Virus record (IMG/VR): IMGVR_UViG_3300028299_000131
Coordinates: 1-30,961 of that record
DNA: 30,961 bases
Origin: a virus
Strand: one strand, 5' to 3'
The first letter of the stretch is position 1. Each line of letters begins with the position of its first letter. Of the stretch, positions 11,135-18,139 are shown one piece after another. The notes beneath the pieces are model-generated. The model did not search any database. It had not been told where the DNA came from and worked only from the letters and a program-made list of their open reading frames with translations. The position numbers and the translations under genes were made by a program.

Positions 11135-12220
11135 ATGGGAAAGGTAACAGACAAAACAAACAGTCCAGAAGCTAAGGCGGACTTAAACCAGGAGATAAAA
11201 GAAACCGAGGATAAGAAGCGCAACGCGGTGAATGCTTTATTATCCACTCTTGATTTGCCGGTAGATAAAAAAACGCCAGGGGAAATCAAAGCTAAGGAAA
11301 CCCCCGAAGAAGTTAAGGAAGAACCAGAGAAAAAGGGAACGCCAGAGAAGAAAGAACCTGAGGTTGAGGAGTTTGAGTCAGATAAGACTGATGAAGAAAT
11401 CCTCGCAGCTGATGACAAAGACTTAAACGATAAAGAGAAGGAATATAAAAAACAACTCCAAGCGGCAGAGAATGATGAAGAGTTAATTCCTAAGTCTAAA
11501 GTCGAAAAGAGATTTAAACAGCTGACAGAGGAAATCAGGAAACTTAAATCTGTTCAGAAGCCGGAGGAGACAACCGATACCGACATGGCTCGGCTTGAAA
11601 ATATGTCTCCTGAAAAACTGGCTGATCTCAGGCAAAAGATACGCCACGAAATCAGGGAAGGCAACAGAGGTATTGCCAAAGGTGAAGAGATAGACGAAAA
11701 GCGTCTTGACGAACTGGATGTTCTCGCGGACAAGGTAGACGAAGCGATAAGGACAGCTCCGGTAAGATTTCAAAAGACGCAGGTTGCTTTGTATAACAAG
11801 GCGGCTGAAGAAATAACAGGCGAACTTTCTGAAAGCCTTTCCGAAGAAGAGATGGAAAAGGCTTGCCCGGAAATAAAAGATATTGCTGAGGGGATATACT
11901 CGAATTATCCCAAGTTACAGCAATCGGAAGAAGGGCAGGCATTGGCGTTGAAACTGGCAAGCGATCACTGGAAGGCGAAGAGGGAGTTTTCATTAGGCAA
12001 ATCAGAGGCGGATAGACTGAAGCAGACACACCGGAAACTGCTCCGCAAGGTAACTTTAGATTCTAACGTCATTAAGGGCGATAAAGGCCGCAAAGACTTA
12101 GATGATTTAAAGACTAGGGCGGGCAGGGGTGGGACTGACGAAGACAGAAGAATATTCGTCAAGGCACACCCAATGTTCAACGTTGACGCGCTTATCCCTG
12201 AGGAGTTTAAAGGGAGGTAA
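11135..12220 (+). CDS. Scaffolding protein
   Basis: The product has 361 residues from ATG 11135, chosen because AAAGGAGGAGTAAAG precedes it (an in-frame GTG at 11114 has none). It is extremely charged with almost no aromatic residues in the first half. Glu/Lys-rich segments of low complexity (about residues 45-90), helical coiled coils (KSKVEKRFKQLTEEIRKLKS), and a compact basic C-terminus are the usual signature of tailed-phage scaffolds that direct capsid assembly and then leave. It sits directly upstream of the capsid gene with a 4-nt gap. Scaffolds diverge strongly, so the call rests on composition and position. Confidence 0.82.
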   Translation: MGKVTDKTNSPEAKADLNQEIKETEDKKRNAVNALLSTLDLPVDKKTPGEIKAKETPEEVKEEPEKKGTPEKKEPEVEEFESDKTDEEILAADDKDLNDKEKEYKKQLQAAENDEELIPKSKVEKRFKQLTEEIRKLKSVQKPEETTDTDMARLENMSPEKLADLRQKIRHEIREGNRGIAKGEEIDEKRLDELDVLADKVDEAIRTAPVRFQKTQVALYNKAAEEITGELSESLSEEEMEKACPEIKDIAEGIYSNYPKLQQSEEGQALALKLASDHWKAKREFSLGKSEADRLKQTHRKLLRKVTLDSNVIKGDKGRKDLDDLKTRAGRGGTDEDRRIFVKAHPMFNVDALIPEEFKGR

Positions 12221-12224
12221 CAAA

Positions 12225-13157
12225 ATGGGAGTGCTTTACGGAACAACTTACAAAACGACAGGTAATCGCGAGGGCTTGACTGATGTAATCGCTGATTTAT
12301 TCATGGATGATACGCCATTGTTTTCCATGAGCGAAAAAGTCAACGCTATATCAACCAAGCACGAATGGCAGGAAGATGCACTCGCTACGGCAAGCCGAAC
12401 TGGTATTGTTGAAGGAGCTGACTTAACTTACGCGCAGACTACGGCAAGGACGAGGCTCTACAATTATACTCAAATCAGGCTTCGCAACTGGGCTGTATCT
12501 TTTACCCAGATGGCAGTAACGACTGCCGGCATCAAAGACGATGTTGCCCGTGAACTGATGAAGGCAATGAAAGCAATCGCAACAGACTACGAGACACAGT
12601 TATTGACAACTGGTGATAGGACAGTCGGGACAACCGGAGTCGCAAGAGAATCAAGAGGGTTACTAAAGGCAATCGTAAGTAACACCGGCTATGGTTCAGG
12701 TGGAGCTTCCGGAGACGCGGCAACGAGCCAGCTTACAGAAGATGTAATTAACGCTCGCTTACAGGAGATTTGGGATGCGGGCGGCAATCCGAGAGCCTTA
12801 ATATGCGGCGGGTATCAGAAGAGAGTAATCTCCAAGAAATTCTCTGCAAAGACAGGGTTCACTTTCAACATCGAAGCCTCAACACGCCAAGCGATAGCTA
12901 ATATTAACAAATACGAAGGGTCGTTTGGAACTATTGATATTATTCCAGACAAGTTTTTTGCCCAGACAAAACGCCTCGCGATTATCACTCCTGAGATGAT
13001 TAAGATAGCTGTCCTTAGAGACATCAAGCAATATAAGGGCGCACCGACAGCTTCTACGATCAAGGGATGGGTTGAAGGCGAGATGTGTCTACAATGGGGT
13101 AATGAGAAGGCACACGCTGAACAGTATAGTTTACAAAATAGTGGAGCGATAGCTTAA
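12225..13157 (+). CDS. Major capsid protein (SU10-type, DUF5309-like)
   Basis: The product has 310 residues from ATG 12225, preceded by AAAGGGAGGTAACAAA; an in-frame upstream start at 12129 lies inside the scaffold gene and is rejected. The N-terminal pattern (REGLTDVIADLFMDDTPLFS, then KHEWQEDAL) and mid region (NWAVSFTQMAVTTAGIKDD ... AMKAIATDYETQLL) match the SU10/DUF5309 group of HK97-fold capsid proteins; a Gly/Ser-rich loop follows. The C-terminus (LQWGNEKAHAEQYSLQN) also fits. It assembles the icosahedral shell together with the upstream scaffold. A strong terminator follows its stop. Confidence 0.9.
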   Translation: MGVLYGTTYKTTGNREGLTDVIADLFMDDTPLFSMSEKVNAISTKHEWQEDALATASRTGIVEGADLTYAQTTARTRLYNYTQIRLRNWAVSFTQMAVTTAGIKDDVARELMKAMKAIATDYETQLLTTGDRTVGTTGVARESRGLLKAIVSNTGYGSGGASGDAATSQLTEDVINARLQEIWDAGGNPRALICGGYQKRVISKKFSAKTGFTFNIEASTRQAIANINKYEGSFGTIDIIPDKFFAQTKRLAIITPEMIKIAVLRDIKQYKGAPTASTIKGWVEGEMCLQWGNEKAHAEQYSLQNSGAIA

Positions 13158-13164
13158 ACACAAT

Positions 13165-13194
13165 GGGGCCGGAGGAAACTTCGGCCCCCTTTTT
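13165..13194 (+). terminator. Intrinsic terminator after the capsid gene
   Basis: GGGGCCG (13165-13171) pairs with CGGCCCC (13182-13188), 10-nt loop, then C and five T (13190-13194). It probably reduces transcription of the carbohydrate module relative to the capsid gene. Confidence 0.88.
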
Positions 13195-13198
13195 AACT

Positions 13199-13366
13199 AT
13201 GACTTCAGGTTGTGAGTGGATGGCTAAAAGTTTCAAAGTTCCTATGCACGAAAAGCATAGAGAGAACCCGTGCCTTGACTGCATAAACAATAAATATCGC
13301 GGCGGCGATATAGAGAAGTGCGATAACTGCGAAGGATACAATCATCATGAAACTAAGCGGGAATAG
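13199..13366 (+). CDS. Small zinc-binding-like protein
   Basis: The product has 55 residues from ATG 13199 (an upstream in-frame ATG at 13163 precedes the terminator stem and is unlikely; ATG 13220, with GAGTGG before it, would give a shorter form). C-L-D-C at 25-28 and C-D-N-C at 41-44 form a CxxC-x12-CxxC pattern, probably a zinc knuckle or ribbon. The final residues GYNHHETKRE are polar. No ribosome binding site is clear at 13199. It overlaps the next small gene by 20 nt. DNA- or RNA-binding is plausible, but no family is named. Confidence 0.6.
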   Translation: MTSGCEWMAKSFKVPMHEKHRENPCLDCINNKYRGGDIEKCDNCEGYNHHETKRE

Positions 13367-13505
13367 ATTAGAGATGTCATCAGGTGAAATCCGTCATTTT
13401 GCCTCAGCAGGAAAACGGGATAGATTCGAGCGTGCCGCGGCATTTTTTAAGGCGCATCCATTGAAAGCAAAAAAAGTTTACGGTAAGAAATCATTAAAGA
13501 AATGA
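13347..13505 (+). CDS. Small basic hypothetical protein
   Basis: The product has 52 residues, ATG 13347, with GAAGGA about 10 nt upstream. It begins MKLSGNRLEMSSGEIRHFAS, includes KRDRFERAAAFFKAHP and ends Lys-rich (KAKKVYGKKSLKK). Short basic proteins with an F-E-R-A-A-x-x-F/Y segment occur in many phages; function unknown. Its TGA overlaps ATG 13502 of the methyltransferase as ATGA. The overlap on both sides and a good ribosome binding site support it as real. Confidence 0.6.
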   Translation: MKLSGNRLEMSSGEIRHFASAGKRDRFERAAAFFKAHPLKAKKVYGKKSLKK

Positions 13506-14020
13506 TAGGCGGAGAATACATTAAACATTATAAGCAAACGATATATTATCCGGTATGGCAACATATCTTGAAATACATAAGGCAGATACCAGAACCAAAG
13601 ATTTTAGAGATAGGTTGCGGCGCGGGGCAGTTAGCGCACTTTTTATACGATGAAGGGTTTAAGGATTACAAGGGCTTTGATATCAACGCAGAAATGCTTG
13701 CGATAGCAAGGAAGAATTCGCCTCAAGATTTTGCGTTGGCGGATATAAGAAGCAAGGAAAGTTATCCGGCAGATTATAACATAGTGATAGCGACTGAGGT
13801 ATTAGAACACCTGGAAAACGATTTGGAGATATTCAAGAATTTAAAGAAGGGCGTTAATTTTTTATTCAGTCTACCGACTTTTAAGTGCGATGGTCATTTA
13901 AGATGGTTTGATAATGGCCCGGCAATCACCAACTATTATTTTGACTGCCTTTATATTAAAAACCTGATGTGGATGCGTAAATCGGGAAAATGGTATATAG
14001 GTTGGGGGATCGCTAGATGA
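13502..14020 (+). CDS. Class I SAM-dependent methyltransferase
   Basis: The product has 172 residues. Motif I ILEIGCGAGQLA (residues about 34-45) binds SAM, an acidic turn F-D-I-N binds the ribose, ADIRS is motif II, and VIATEVLEHLEN is motif post-I of UbiE/methyltransf_11-type enzymes. The C-terminus (LFSLPTF ... RWFDNGPAITNYY) resembles small-molecule or sugar methyltransferases. It is not a DNA methyltransferase: there is no DPPY motif. As first gene of the carbohydrate module it may methylate a sugar or another surface compound; that is inferred from context only. It starts with ATGA overlap and the next gene overlaps its stop. Confidence 0.85.
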   Translation: MIGGEYIKHYKQTIYYPVWQHILKYIRQIPEPKILEIGCGAGQLAHFLYDEGFKDYKGFDINAEMLAIARKNSPQDFALADIRSKESYPADYNIVIATEVLEHLENDLEIFKNLKKGVNFLFSLPTFKCDGHLRWFDNGPAITNYYFDCLYIKNLMWMRKSGKWYIGWGIAR

Positions 14021-14433
14021 GTGAAGGGGCAAGGATAGATGCCATAAACGAGGTAAGCAAGAGCACGAGGGCGCTTGATAATCTTGATGAGTTCGTCAAA
14101 AAGGTCGCCAAAAAGTATGTGGAAAATAAACTTTGGAATTTCCCTCAACTTTGCCTTGAAGCCCGCAGGGTCAATTATTTAAAGAAACAGGAACTTGAAA
14201 AATTGGGAAACCCTGGAGGTTGGTCTGAGAAAAGAGATTTCAAATATGATTATATCATCCCCACGGAACTTTATATGTTTATGACTAATATGATTTATCG
14301 CAACTTTTGGGCTAAAGAGAACGAGAGGGTCTGGCGGTCATTCATGCGTGGGATTATGCGCGGGACTGATCCGATGGAGTTATTAAAGAAGGTGAGAATT
14401 TATTATGGGTCGCTCGCTAACCAAGTTAACTAA
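14017..14433 (+). CDS. Hypothetical protein
   Basis: The product has 138 residues, ATG 14017 overlapping the previous stop. It appears largely helical, basic and aromatic: LDEFVKKVAKKYVENKLWNF, then LCLEARRVNYLKKQELEKLG, and a C-terminal segment ELYMFMTNMIYRNFWAKENE. No signal peptide, transmembrane span or catalytic motif is visible. Collinear overlap with neighbours indicates that it is expressed with the methyltransferase. Function unknown. Confidence 0.65.
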   Translation: MSEGARIDAINEVSKSTRALDNLDEFVKKVAKKYVENKLWNFPQLCLEARRVNYLKKQELEKLGNPGGWSEKRDFKYDYIIPTELYMFMTNMIYRNFWAKENERVWRSFMRGIMRGTDPMELLKKVRIYYGSLANQVN

Positions 14434-14884
14434 ACGGGAAATACCGAATAAGGCGATCTTTGACTCTCGCTTCGTAGTCGAGGTCTGTGAGAAGATGCAT
14501 CTTCATTATCGCAACCTACGCATTCTTTTAAGCCTGCCCGATTTCCTTGAATTAGCCAGGGGATTTATTGCGGCTATGGAAAGATGGGAGAAATTAAGTC
14601 AACCAGAGCCTAAAGAGGGGCAGCATATCGAATTATGCCGCAGAAAGGTGGCTACGGAGGCCTACAATGAGCAAATACAGGTTAATCTTAACCAGAATCT
14701 ATACAATGCCAATAAGGACAAGATTTATGCCGCCGGCGCAGAATTTGAGGAAGAGAAATATATCCATCTAAAGGTGAGGGATTTAAGAATAGAGTTAAGT
14801 TTGAAGGAATTTGGGGAGTTTGCGGATGCCGTTGCCGAAGCCAAAAGAGGACTTGAAAACAGCAATATTAGTCCCCTGTTATAA
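14405..14884 (+). CDS. Hypothetical protein with internally duplicated module
   Basis: The product has 159 residues, ATG 14405 with AAGGTGAG upstream. Two segments are alike: residues 29-57 (EKMHLHYRNLRILLSLPDFL...) and 118-146 (EKYIHLKVRDLRIELSLKEF...). Both read H-L-x-x-R-(N/D)-L-R-I-x-L-S-L-x-x-F-x-E-x-A, so the protein is probably a tandem duplication of a small alpha/beta unit separated by a polar linker. I do not recognise the domain. It overlaps the preceding gene by 29 nt and the following glycosyltransferase by 59 nt, suggesting coordinated translation. Function unknown; a role in glycan transfer is suggested only by its neighbours. Confidence 0.65.
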   Translation: MGRSLTKLTKREIPNKAIFDSRFVVEVCEKMHLHYRNLRILLSLPDFLELARGFIAAMERWEKLSQPEPKEGQHIELCRRKVATEAYNEQIQVNLNQNLYNANKDKIYAAGAEFEEEKYIHLKVRDLRIELSLKEFGEFADAVAEAKRGLENSNISPLL

Positions 14885-15557
14885 GCGCCCCGAATACACC
14901 GCAAAGTGTATCAAGGCCTTAGAGGAAGCGCAGGAATATCCGAATGTAACATTTTTTCTTGTTGATGATGGTTCGGAAGATACGACAGCGGATATTCTAA
15001 GACACGCGAATTTTCCTAAAGAGGTTATTGTTCATTCGGTGAACAAGGGGCTTCGCAACACCTTGATAGATTATATCGAATGGGCGAGAGGAAACGATTT
15101 CGACATAATGGGTGTAGTCGGAAACGATTGCCTCATGCCTAAAAACTGGCTGAATAATTTGCTTATGATCTTTGAAAAATCAGATGTGCAAGTGCTTTCT
15201 CCGAATGTCTTTCCATCTAACGCGGCTTATAGGTATGGTAAGAAAGTAGAAGGTCTGCCTTATATGCCTTCGCAGATAGTCGGCGGTTTATGGTTTATGT
15301 ATGTTGACTTAGTTAAAGGAATGGAGTTTGTAAGACACGATGTAGGGGGAATTAAAGCAGCGTTTAATATCCTGAAACAAATTCTCATTGAGAAAGACCC
15401 TAAAGTCGGGTGGGCGGATGAGATCACAGTGCAAGACTTGGGCCACTGGTCGGGGATGCATCCAGAGTATATAAAGAGCGAAGAACACATGAAATATTAC
15501 CAGGAGATAGGAAGGAATACCGATATGAAAAAACTATTCTGGTATCCTTTATTTTAA
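14826..15557 (+). CDS. Family 2-type glycosyltransferase
   Basis: The product has 243 residues from ATG 14826, with TTTGGGGAGTTTGCGG upstream; a start at 14811 has no site. The GT-A fold is shown by TAILVPCYKRPEYTAKCI (residues about 12-29) and the nucleotide-sugar-binding FLVDDGSEDTT (44-54), then NKGLRNTLIDYIEWA. VVGNDCLMP (about 94-102) occupies the place of the metal-binding DxD region. It has no transmembrane segment, so it is a soluble transferase. It probably adds a sugar made by the downstream dehydratase pathway to a phage or host acceptor; donor and acceptor are unknown. Confidence 0.88.
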   Translation: MPLPKPKEDLKTAILVPCYKRPEYTAKCIKALEEAQEYPNVTFFLVDDGSEDTTADILRHANFPKEVIVHSVNKGLRNTLIDYIEWARGNDFDIMGVVGNDCLMPKNWLNNLLMIFEKSDVQVLSPNVFPSNAAYRYGKKVEGLPYMPSQIVGGLWFMYVDLVKGMEFVRHDVGGIKAAFNILKQILIEKDPKVGWADEITVQDLGHWSGMHPEYIKSEEHMKYYQEIGRNTDMKKLFWYPLF

Positions 15558-15565
15558 AGGTAAAA

Positions 15566-16201
15566 ATGGGAATAGACAAAAAAAGAATTTTAATCCTGGC
15601 CCCACATACTGACGATGGAGAGTTTGGTTGCGGGGGAACAATCGCCAAGTTTACGAGAGAGAAGAAAGAAGTATATTATGTGGCTTTCTCGTCTTGTGAA
15701 AAATCCGTTCCGCCTGAATTTCCACAGAATATATTGAAAAAGGAGATAAGGAACGCCGTCAAGGTTTTAGGCATCAAAGAAGAAGACCTTATACTTTTAG
15801 ATTATCCGGTGAGGGACTTTCCGAAATACAGGCAGGAAATTCTTGACGAGATGATCTGTTTAAAAAAGACACTTCAGCCGGACTTGGTATTACTCCCGTC
15901 TACTTTTGACACGCATCAAGATCATCAGGTGATATCGCAAGAAGGACACAGGGCGTTTAAAGATTTATCCTTAATCGGATATGAGATGCCCCATAACAAT
16001 TTACAATTCCATACTAACTTATTCATGGGCTTAACAGCCGAGGACTTATCTCTAAAGATAGCAGCACTTGAATGTTATAAATCTCAGTATCATCGTCCTT
16101 ACGCGCAAAAGGCATACATCGAATCATTGGCAAGGGTAAGGGGTGGTCAAATAGGTATTCCTTATGCCGAGGCTTTTGAAATTATAAGATGGGTAAATTA
16201 A
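15566..16201 (+). CDS. PIG-L / LmbE-type N-acetyl sugar deacetylase
   Basis: The product has 211 residues, ATG 15566 with AAAGGTAAAA upstream. The family fold is shown by LILAPHTDDGEFGCGGT (residues 9-25, zinc ligands His14 and Asp17) and THQDH (zinc ligands/catalysis near His117 and His120). These metal-dependent enzymes remove acetyl groups from N-acetylglucosamine-type sugars. AALECYKSQYHRPY near the C-terminus is also typical. It lies 8 nt after the glycosyltransferase, so it probably acts on the same glycan, for example exposing an amino group for further acylation. Family length is usual. Confidence 0.9.
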   Translation: MGIDKKRILILAPHTDDGEFGCGGTIAKFTREKKEVYYVAFSSCEKSVPPEFPQNILKKEIRNAVKVLGIKEEDLILLDYPVRDFPKYRQEILDEMICLKKTLQPDLVLLPSTFDTHQDHQVISQEGHRAFKDLSLIGYEMPHNNLQFHTNLFMGLTAEDLSLKIAALECYKSQYHRPYAQKAYIESLARVRGGQIGIPYAEAFEIIRWVN

Positions 16202-16329
16202 GGATAAGCGATATTACTAAAGCCGCGGAGAGAAATACGGATTACGAGATAGTGCTTAAAAGTTTATTTAAGGAAGTAAAGCCGATATATACAGGTTTTA
16301 TGGGAAGGATAATTTATAAATGCGAGTAA
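16189..16329 (+). CDS. Small hypothetical protein
   Basis: The product has 46 residues from ATG 16189 overlapping the deacetylase stop by 13 nt. It begins MGKLRISDITKAAERNTDYE and ends GFMGRIIYKCE. GACEGACE-like features are absent; no domain is recognised. The site upstream is weak (TATAAGATG), but the tiling by overlapping short frames (16189, 16320, 16469) with no gaps suggests translation. It could equally be a remnant of a larger gene. Confidence 0.4.
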   Translation: MGKLRISDITKAAERNTDYEIVLKSLFKEVKPIYTGFMGRIIYKCE

Positions 16330-16472
16330 AAGCAATGCCTAAAAATGCAATAATTGCTTTACGAAAATGGCAAAGAAAGTTTAAGAAAAATTATATTATT
16401 CCCGAAAAATTTATTTGCAATAAATGTGGAATTGTAAAATCAGCTCAGTATTTGCAAGAGGTAATCAAATGA
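16320..16472 (+). CDS. Small basic protein with CxxC
   Basis: The product has 50 residues: MRVKAMPKNAIIALRKWQRK, then a basic helix, then FICNKCGIVKSAQYL. A single C-N-K-C-G knuckle at residues about 37-41 might bind zinc together with another subunit. It starts inside the preceding small frame and its TGA overlaps ATG 16469 as ATGA. The ribosome binding site is poor. Function unknown. Confidence 0.4.
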   Translation: MRVKAMPKNAIIALRKWQRKFKKNYIIPEKFICNKCGIVKSAQYLQEVIK

Positions 16473-17035
16473 AGTGTGCAATCCACCAACCGAATTTTTG
16501 TCCCTGGCTCCCCTTTTTCCAAAAATTGCACCAAGCGGATATATTCGTGGTCTTAAAGGAAGTGCAGTTTCCTAAGAATAGTTGGACTAACCGTTGCCAG
16601 GTAAACGGTAAGTGGTGGACTAACCCTGTTGAACACGGTCTCGTGCCGATTAAGGATAAGAAATACGCCACAGGACAGTCGGTGTTTGAGATAAATATGT
16701 TATGGATTTTAGCCATAGCGAAACTCTTGAACATAGACACAGGCAAGATAAAACTTGATTTTCCGACGGAGAGCAAAGGAACGGAACGGATAGTAGAGAT
16801 ATGTAAACATTATGGAGCTGATGAATATTTGGCTAATCCGGAAGCAACTCTGAATTACCTTGATGAGAAAATGCTCAAGGATAACAAGATAAAACTTGTG
16901 CCTTTTGTGAGTCATCACAAGAAGCACGTCTTTGAGTATTTCAACGAGATAGGAATTGAGAAAACAAGGAGCTTATTGAATGAGTATAATAATGAATCCG
17001 CCGCCGTTAAGCAGGCGGCAGGAAAAACGGCTTAG
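16469..17035 (+). CDS. WbqC-family protein, short form
   Basis: The product has 188 residues from ATG 16469 with CAAGAGGTAATCAA upstream. The N-terminus is diagnostic: C-A-I-H-Q-P-N-F-C-P-W-L-P-F-F-x-K, then ADIFVVLKEVQFPKNSWTNR, followed by a W-W-T-N-P-V strand, as in WbqC proteins of O-antigen and other polysaccharide clusters. A later part (ERIVEICKHYGADEYLANPEA) also matches. Family members are usually about 220-240 residues, so this one seems shortened in the middle. Members have been tied to amino-acid or acyl decoration of amino sugars, but the reaction is not settled. It fits with a 4,6-dehydratase, deacetylase and acyltransferase nearby. Confidence 0.85.
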   Translation: MKCAIHQPNFCPWLPFFQKLHQADIFVVLKEVQFPKNSWTNRCQVNGKWWTNPVEHGLVPIKDKKYATGQSVFEINMLWILAIAKLLNIDTGKIKLDFPTESKGTERIVEICKHYGADEYLANPEATLNYLDEKMLKDNKIKLVPFVSHHKKHVFEYFNEIGIEKTRSLLNEYNNESAAVKQAAGKTA

Positions 17036-17156
17036 GCGGATAGTCAAGGAAGAAACCCGGAAGGAATCGCTAAGTTATATGAATAACCTACTAAGAAATA
17101 AGAATTTTTGGGGCAGGTTGCAAATTGCGTGGGGGATAATGAAATGCAAGATTTAA
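16980..17156 (+). CDS. Small basic phage protein
   Basis: The product has 58 residues from ATG 16980 with AGGAG eight nt upstream. It has a strongly basic first half (SRRQEKRLRRIVKEETRKES) and a C-terminal segment NFWGRLQIAWGIMKCKI of amphipathic/aromatic character that recurs in small phage membrane-associated proteins by my recollection. It overlaps WbqC by 56 nt and the next gene by 13 nt. Function unknown. Confidence 0.55.
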   Translation: MSIIMNPPPLSRRQEKRLRRIVKEETRKESLSYMNNLLRNKNFWGRLQIAWGIMKCKI

Positions 17157-18139
17157 AACAATTTTTCTCTTTTATGAATGATATAAACTTCCCCTATATC
17201 GTATTGCGAAACTGGGATGGACTTCCTTTCTCTGCCGAGTTAGGGGAACATTCAGATTTAGACCTGCTTGTCTATGATTTAGAACACTGGAAGGAAATCT
17301 ATCCTGAAGCTAAACAGGTTTATCCAGACCCGCGCGTGCAATTCAAGGTTCCGGTGAACGGAAGTTTTGTTCAGGTTGATGTAAGGCATACCGGAGACGG
17401 TTATTACCCTACTCGTTTTGAAAAACTATTACTTGATACAAGAGAGCAACATCCTAGCGGGTTTTTTATCCCTTCCTTTCCGCTTTTCCGTATTGCCCTT
17501 GCCTATCATTGTGTTCACCATAAGAATGAGAATAAATATGCCCGCTGGCTGGGCGAGATAAAGATTGAAGAACTCCTTTCCGCACTAAAAGAATCTGACA
17601 TCGGCTGGGTTGAGCCGAAAGACCCAAGCGTAGGCAGGTTTAACCAATACCTTAAAGGCGCGACCGCAATCATAGAAAAACAGGATGGGAAAGTCATCAA
17701 ACAGCAAACGAATTACCTGGATTATGACTTACTTAAAAATGAAGTCCGTATTTTATCTAAATGCGATTCACGGCATTTTCCTAAGATTATTAAAGCAGAT
17801 GAAAACTCGATAGAGTTAGAGGATTGTGGAAGCGACTTAACTGTTGACAATCTACCAGATAACTGGAAAGAGCAACTGGTAGAGATCATAAAGGATTTAA
17901 GGACTTGCAATATAGAACACCGCGACATCAAGCCCGACAACTTGATGGTCAAGAATGGCATCATAAAACTGATAGACTTCGGCTGGGCAAGGTTTAAAGA
18001 TGATCCACCCGATAATCCGCCATCCTGTTTAGGGTATCCTTATAAGCCTACTTATGGCTGGGATGATAACTTCAGTATGGCAAAGGTAATCAAGGAGTTT
18101 GATTATAAGAAGGAGAATAATGAAAATCCTGGGCTTTGA
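17144..18139 (+). CDS. Nucleotidyltransferase-like domain fused to a protein kinase-like domain
   Basis: The product has 331 residues from ATG 17144 (GGGGGATAATGAA upstream). Residues about 1-160 resemble a nucleotidyltransferase-fold protein: YIVLRNWDGLP, then H-S-D-L-D-L-L-V (36-43), where the Asp pair matches metal-binding residues, and FVQVDVRHTG. Residues about 172-310 form a compact kinase: VIK with Lys186, LLKNE with Glu200, catalytic loop HRDIKPDN (259-266), and IDFG (277-280). All key kinase residues are present, but the domain is short. The substrate is unknown; in polysaccharide clusters such kinases often act on sugars or lipids. It overlaps the GT4 gene by 20 nt. Confidence 0.78.
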   Translation: MQDLKQFFSFMNDINFPYIVLRNWDGLPFSAELGEHSDLDLLVYDLEHWKEIYPEAKQVYPDPRVQFKVPVNGSFVQVDVRHTGDGYYPTRFEKLLLDTREQHPSGFFIPSFPLFRIALAYHCVHHKNENKYARWLGEIKIEELLSALKESDIGWVEPKDPSVGRFNQYLKGATAIIEKQDGKVIKQQTNYLDYDLLKNEVRILSKCDSRHFPKIIKADENSIELEDCGSDLTVDNLPDNWKEQLVEIIKDLRTCNIEHRDIKPDNLMVKNGIIKLIDFGWARFKDDPPDNPPSCLGYPYKPTYGWDDNFSMAKVIKEFDYKKENNENPGL

